A stretch of 64,000 bases of DNA, taken from NCBI GenBank assembly GCA_002070905.1, contig MWEF01000001.1, forward strand, positions 62,001 to 126,000, in the 5' to 3' direction. This document shows, piece by piece, positions 63,453 through 64,000 of the stretch. Made by a program: the position numbers and the translations under genes. The stretch is from Tenericutes bacterium ADurb.Bin087. GTDB taxonomy: Bacteria > Bacillota_I > Bacilli_A > RFN20 > CAG-826. How positions within the stretch are numbered: position 1 is the first letter of the stretch; the number at the start of each line of letters is the position of its first letter. The notes below the pieces were generated by a model, which searched no databases, was not told where the DNA came from, and saw only the letters and a list, made by a program, of their open reading frames with translations.

Positions 63453-64000
63453 ATGAAAGATTATACTATTTTTGAAACATTTGTCGGTGTGGGAGGATCA
63501 CATTTAGGATTTAAATTTAATGGTTTTAAAACTGTTTATGTGAATGATATCTCACCTTTATGCATAAAAACTCTAATACATAATAACCCTGAAATAAAAG
63601 ATACAGCAGTAATAAGCACAGAAGATATTACAAAAATTAATCCTAAGGAAGTTATTAAGCAATTAAATATGAAACCAGGGGAACTAGACGTAATGTTTGG
63701 TGGTATAGTTTGCAAAGGATTTAGTTTAGCTGGTGAAAAGTCACCCAGCGATGAACGAAATAATTATTATCACTACCAATTAAATTTAGTTAAAGAGTTA
63801 AAACCTAAAATAAGTATTATCGAAAATGTCCCTGGAATTTTAAGTGCAATGATTTTATCATCTGAATGTCCAGAAGGTATTAGGAATGAAGTTGACACGT
63901 TATGGAAAGAAATTGAAAAATTTAAAGGGTTTAAAGCAAAAGCAAGAAAAGTAAATGAAGTTACTAAAGAAATTGAATTAAAGGGTATCGAATTAAGAGA
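63453..64000 (+). CDS. DNA (cytosine-5)-methyltransferase with atypical motif IV (3' end outside window)
   Basis: The first 182 codons are present. Motif I FETFVGVGGSHLGF (7-20) and motif VI IIENVPGIL (123-130) are normal. Motif IV reads GGIVCKGFSLAG with Cys87: the catalytic Cys is kept but the usual Pro-Cys-Gln is Val-Cys-Lys. The ATG at 63453 is 17 bp after the nuclease gene; the ribosome site is weak. Probably the protecting methylase of the preceding endonuclease, from a divergent C5 subfamily. The motifs VIII-X that would confirm it lie beyond the window. Confidence 0.8.
   Translation, partial: MKDYTIFETFVGVGGSHLGFKFNGFKTVYVNDISPLCIKTLIHNNPEIKDTAVISTEDITKINPKEVIKQLNMKPGELDVMFGGIVCKGFSLAGEKSPSDERNNYYHYQLNLVKELKPKISIIENVPGILSAMILSSECPEGIRNEVDTLWKEIEKFKGFKAKARKVNEVTKEIELKGIELR

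Overview
The window looks like a chromosome segment of an uncultured low-GC Firmicute near the Mollicutes (Bacilli such as Izemoplasmatales, Acholeplasmatales or RF39-like groups); the exact lineage is inference. Supporting signs are low GC, TTGACA/TATAAT promoters, AGGAGG ribosome sites, many lipoproteins, opp ATPases with long coiled-coil insertions, and an Rnf complex. TGA and TAG both end genes here (for example cpaF ends in TGA and the ADP-ribosylglycohydrolase gene in TAG) and the tRNA-Trp has anticodon CCA, so the standard bacterial code applies, not the Mycoplasma code.

Layout. 1-3.7 kb: 3' end of an oligopeptide ABC transporter operon (oppD partial, oppF, DUF3899). 3.7-9.2 kb, minus strand: a YutG/PgpA-type gene and three anchored surface proteins. 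The surface genes sit behind two separate cyclic-di-GMP-I (GEMM) riboswitches, each with a consensus promoter and a terminator that overlaps the aptamer; one surface gene is interrupted by an in-frame TAG. 9.4-20.7 kb: tRNA-Gly, gltX, a proline-rich membrane protein, a lipoprotein, a TetR/MMPL-exporter pair, two CNNM/CorC-type proteins, an SDR enzyme and a guanylate kinase. 20.7-24.8 kb: a compact Tad-like (type IVc) pilus operon. 24.8-25.5 kb: acpP and three tRNAs (Asn, Glu-UUC, Glu-CUC).

25.5-36.3 kb is probably one regulated catabolic locus: a PHP-domain lipoprotein, a duplicated DUF4430 lipoprotein, a BMP-type nucleoside ABC importer, an ADP-ribosylglycohydrolase-family enzyme, ribokinase and a LacI repressor. 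A near-perfect LacI-type operator lies just after the promoter of the first gene. The simplest reading is uptake of a ribosylated compound, cleavage of its N-glycosidic bond and phosphorylation of the ribose. A GGDEF protein follows (36.5 kb) and is a possible source of the c-di-GMP read by the riboswitches.

37.6-44.7 kb: a beta-propeller lipoprotein, two tail-anchored coiled-coil proteins sharing a VN[IV]YFDSN motif, and an alcohol/aldehyde dehydrogenase pair. 44.8-52.6 kb: a full Rnf operon (rnfCDGEA, a Cys-rich peptide, a very short rnfB) with NusG_II, Gx-transporter and apbE genes, followed by a lipoprotein with SPIGKEWYEQ repeats. 53.7-55.4 kb: a PI-PLC-like protein, a small membrane protein and tRNA-Trp.

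55.4-64 kb, just after tRNA-Trp, is an AT-richer island whose Arg codons shift to AGA/AGG. It holds two cytosine-5 methyltransferases (the second cut by the window edge), two candidate PD-(D/E)XK endonucleases, a nuclease-DUF2075 helicase fusion and a helicase that lacks its N-terminal ATP-binding motif. This is a restriction-modification/defence island.
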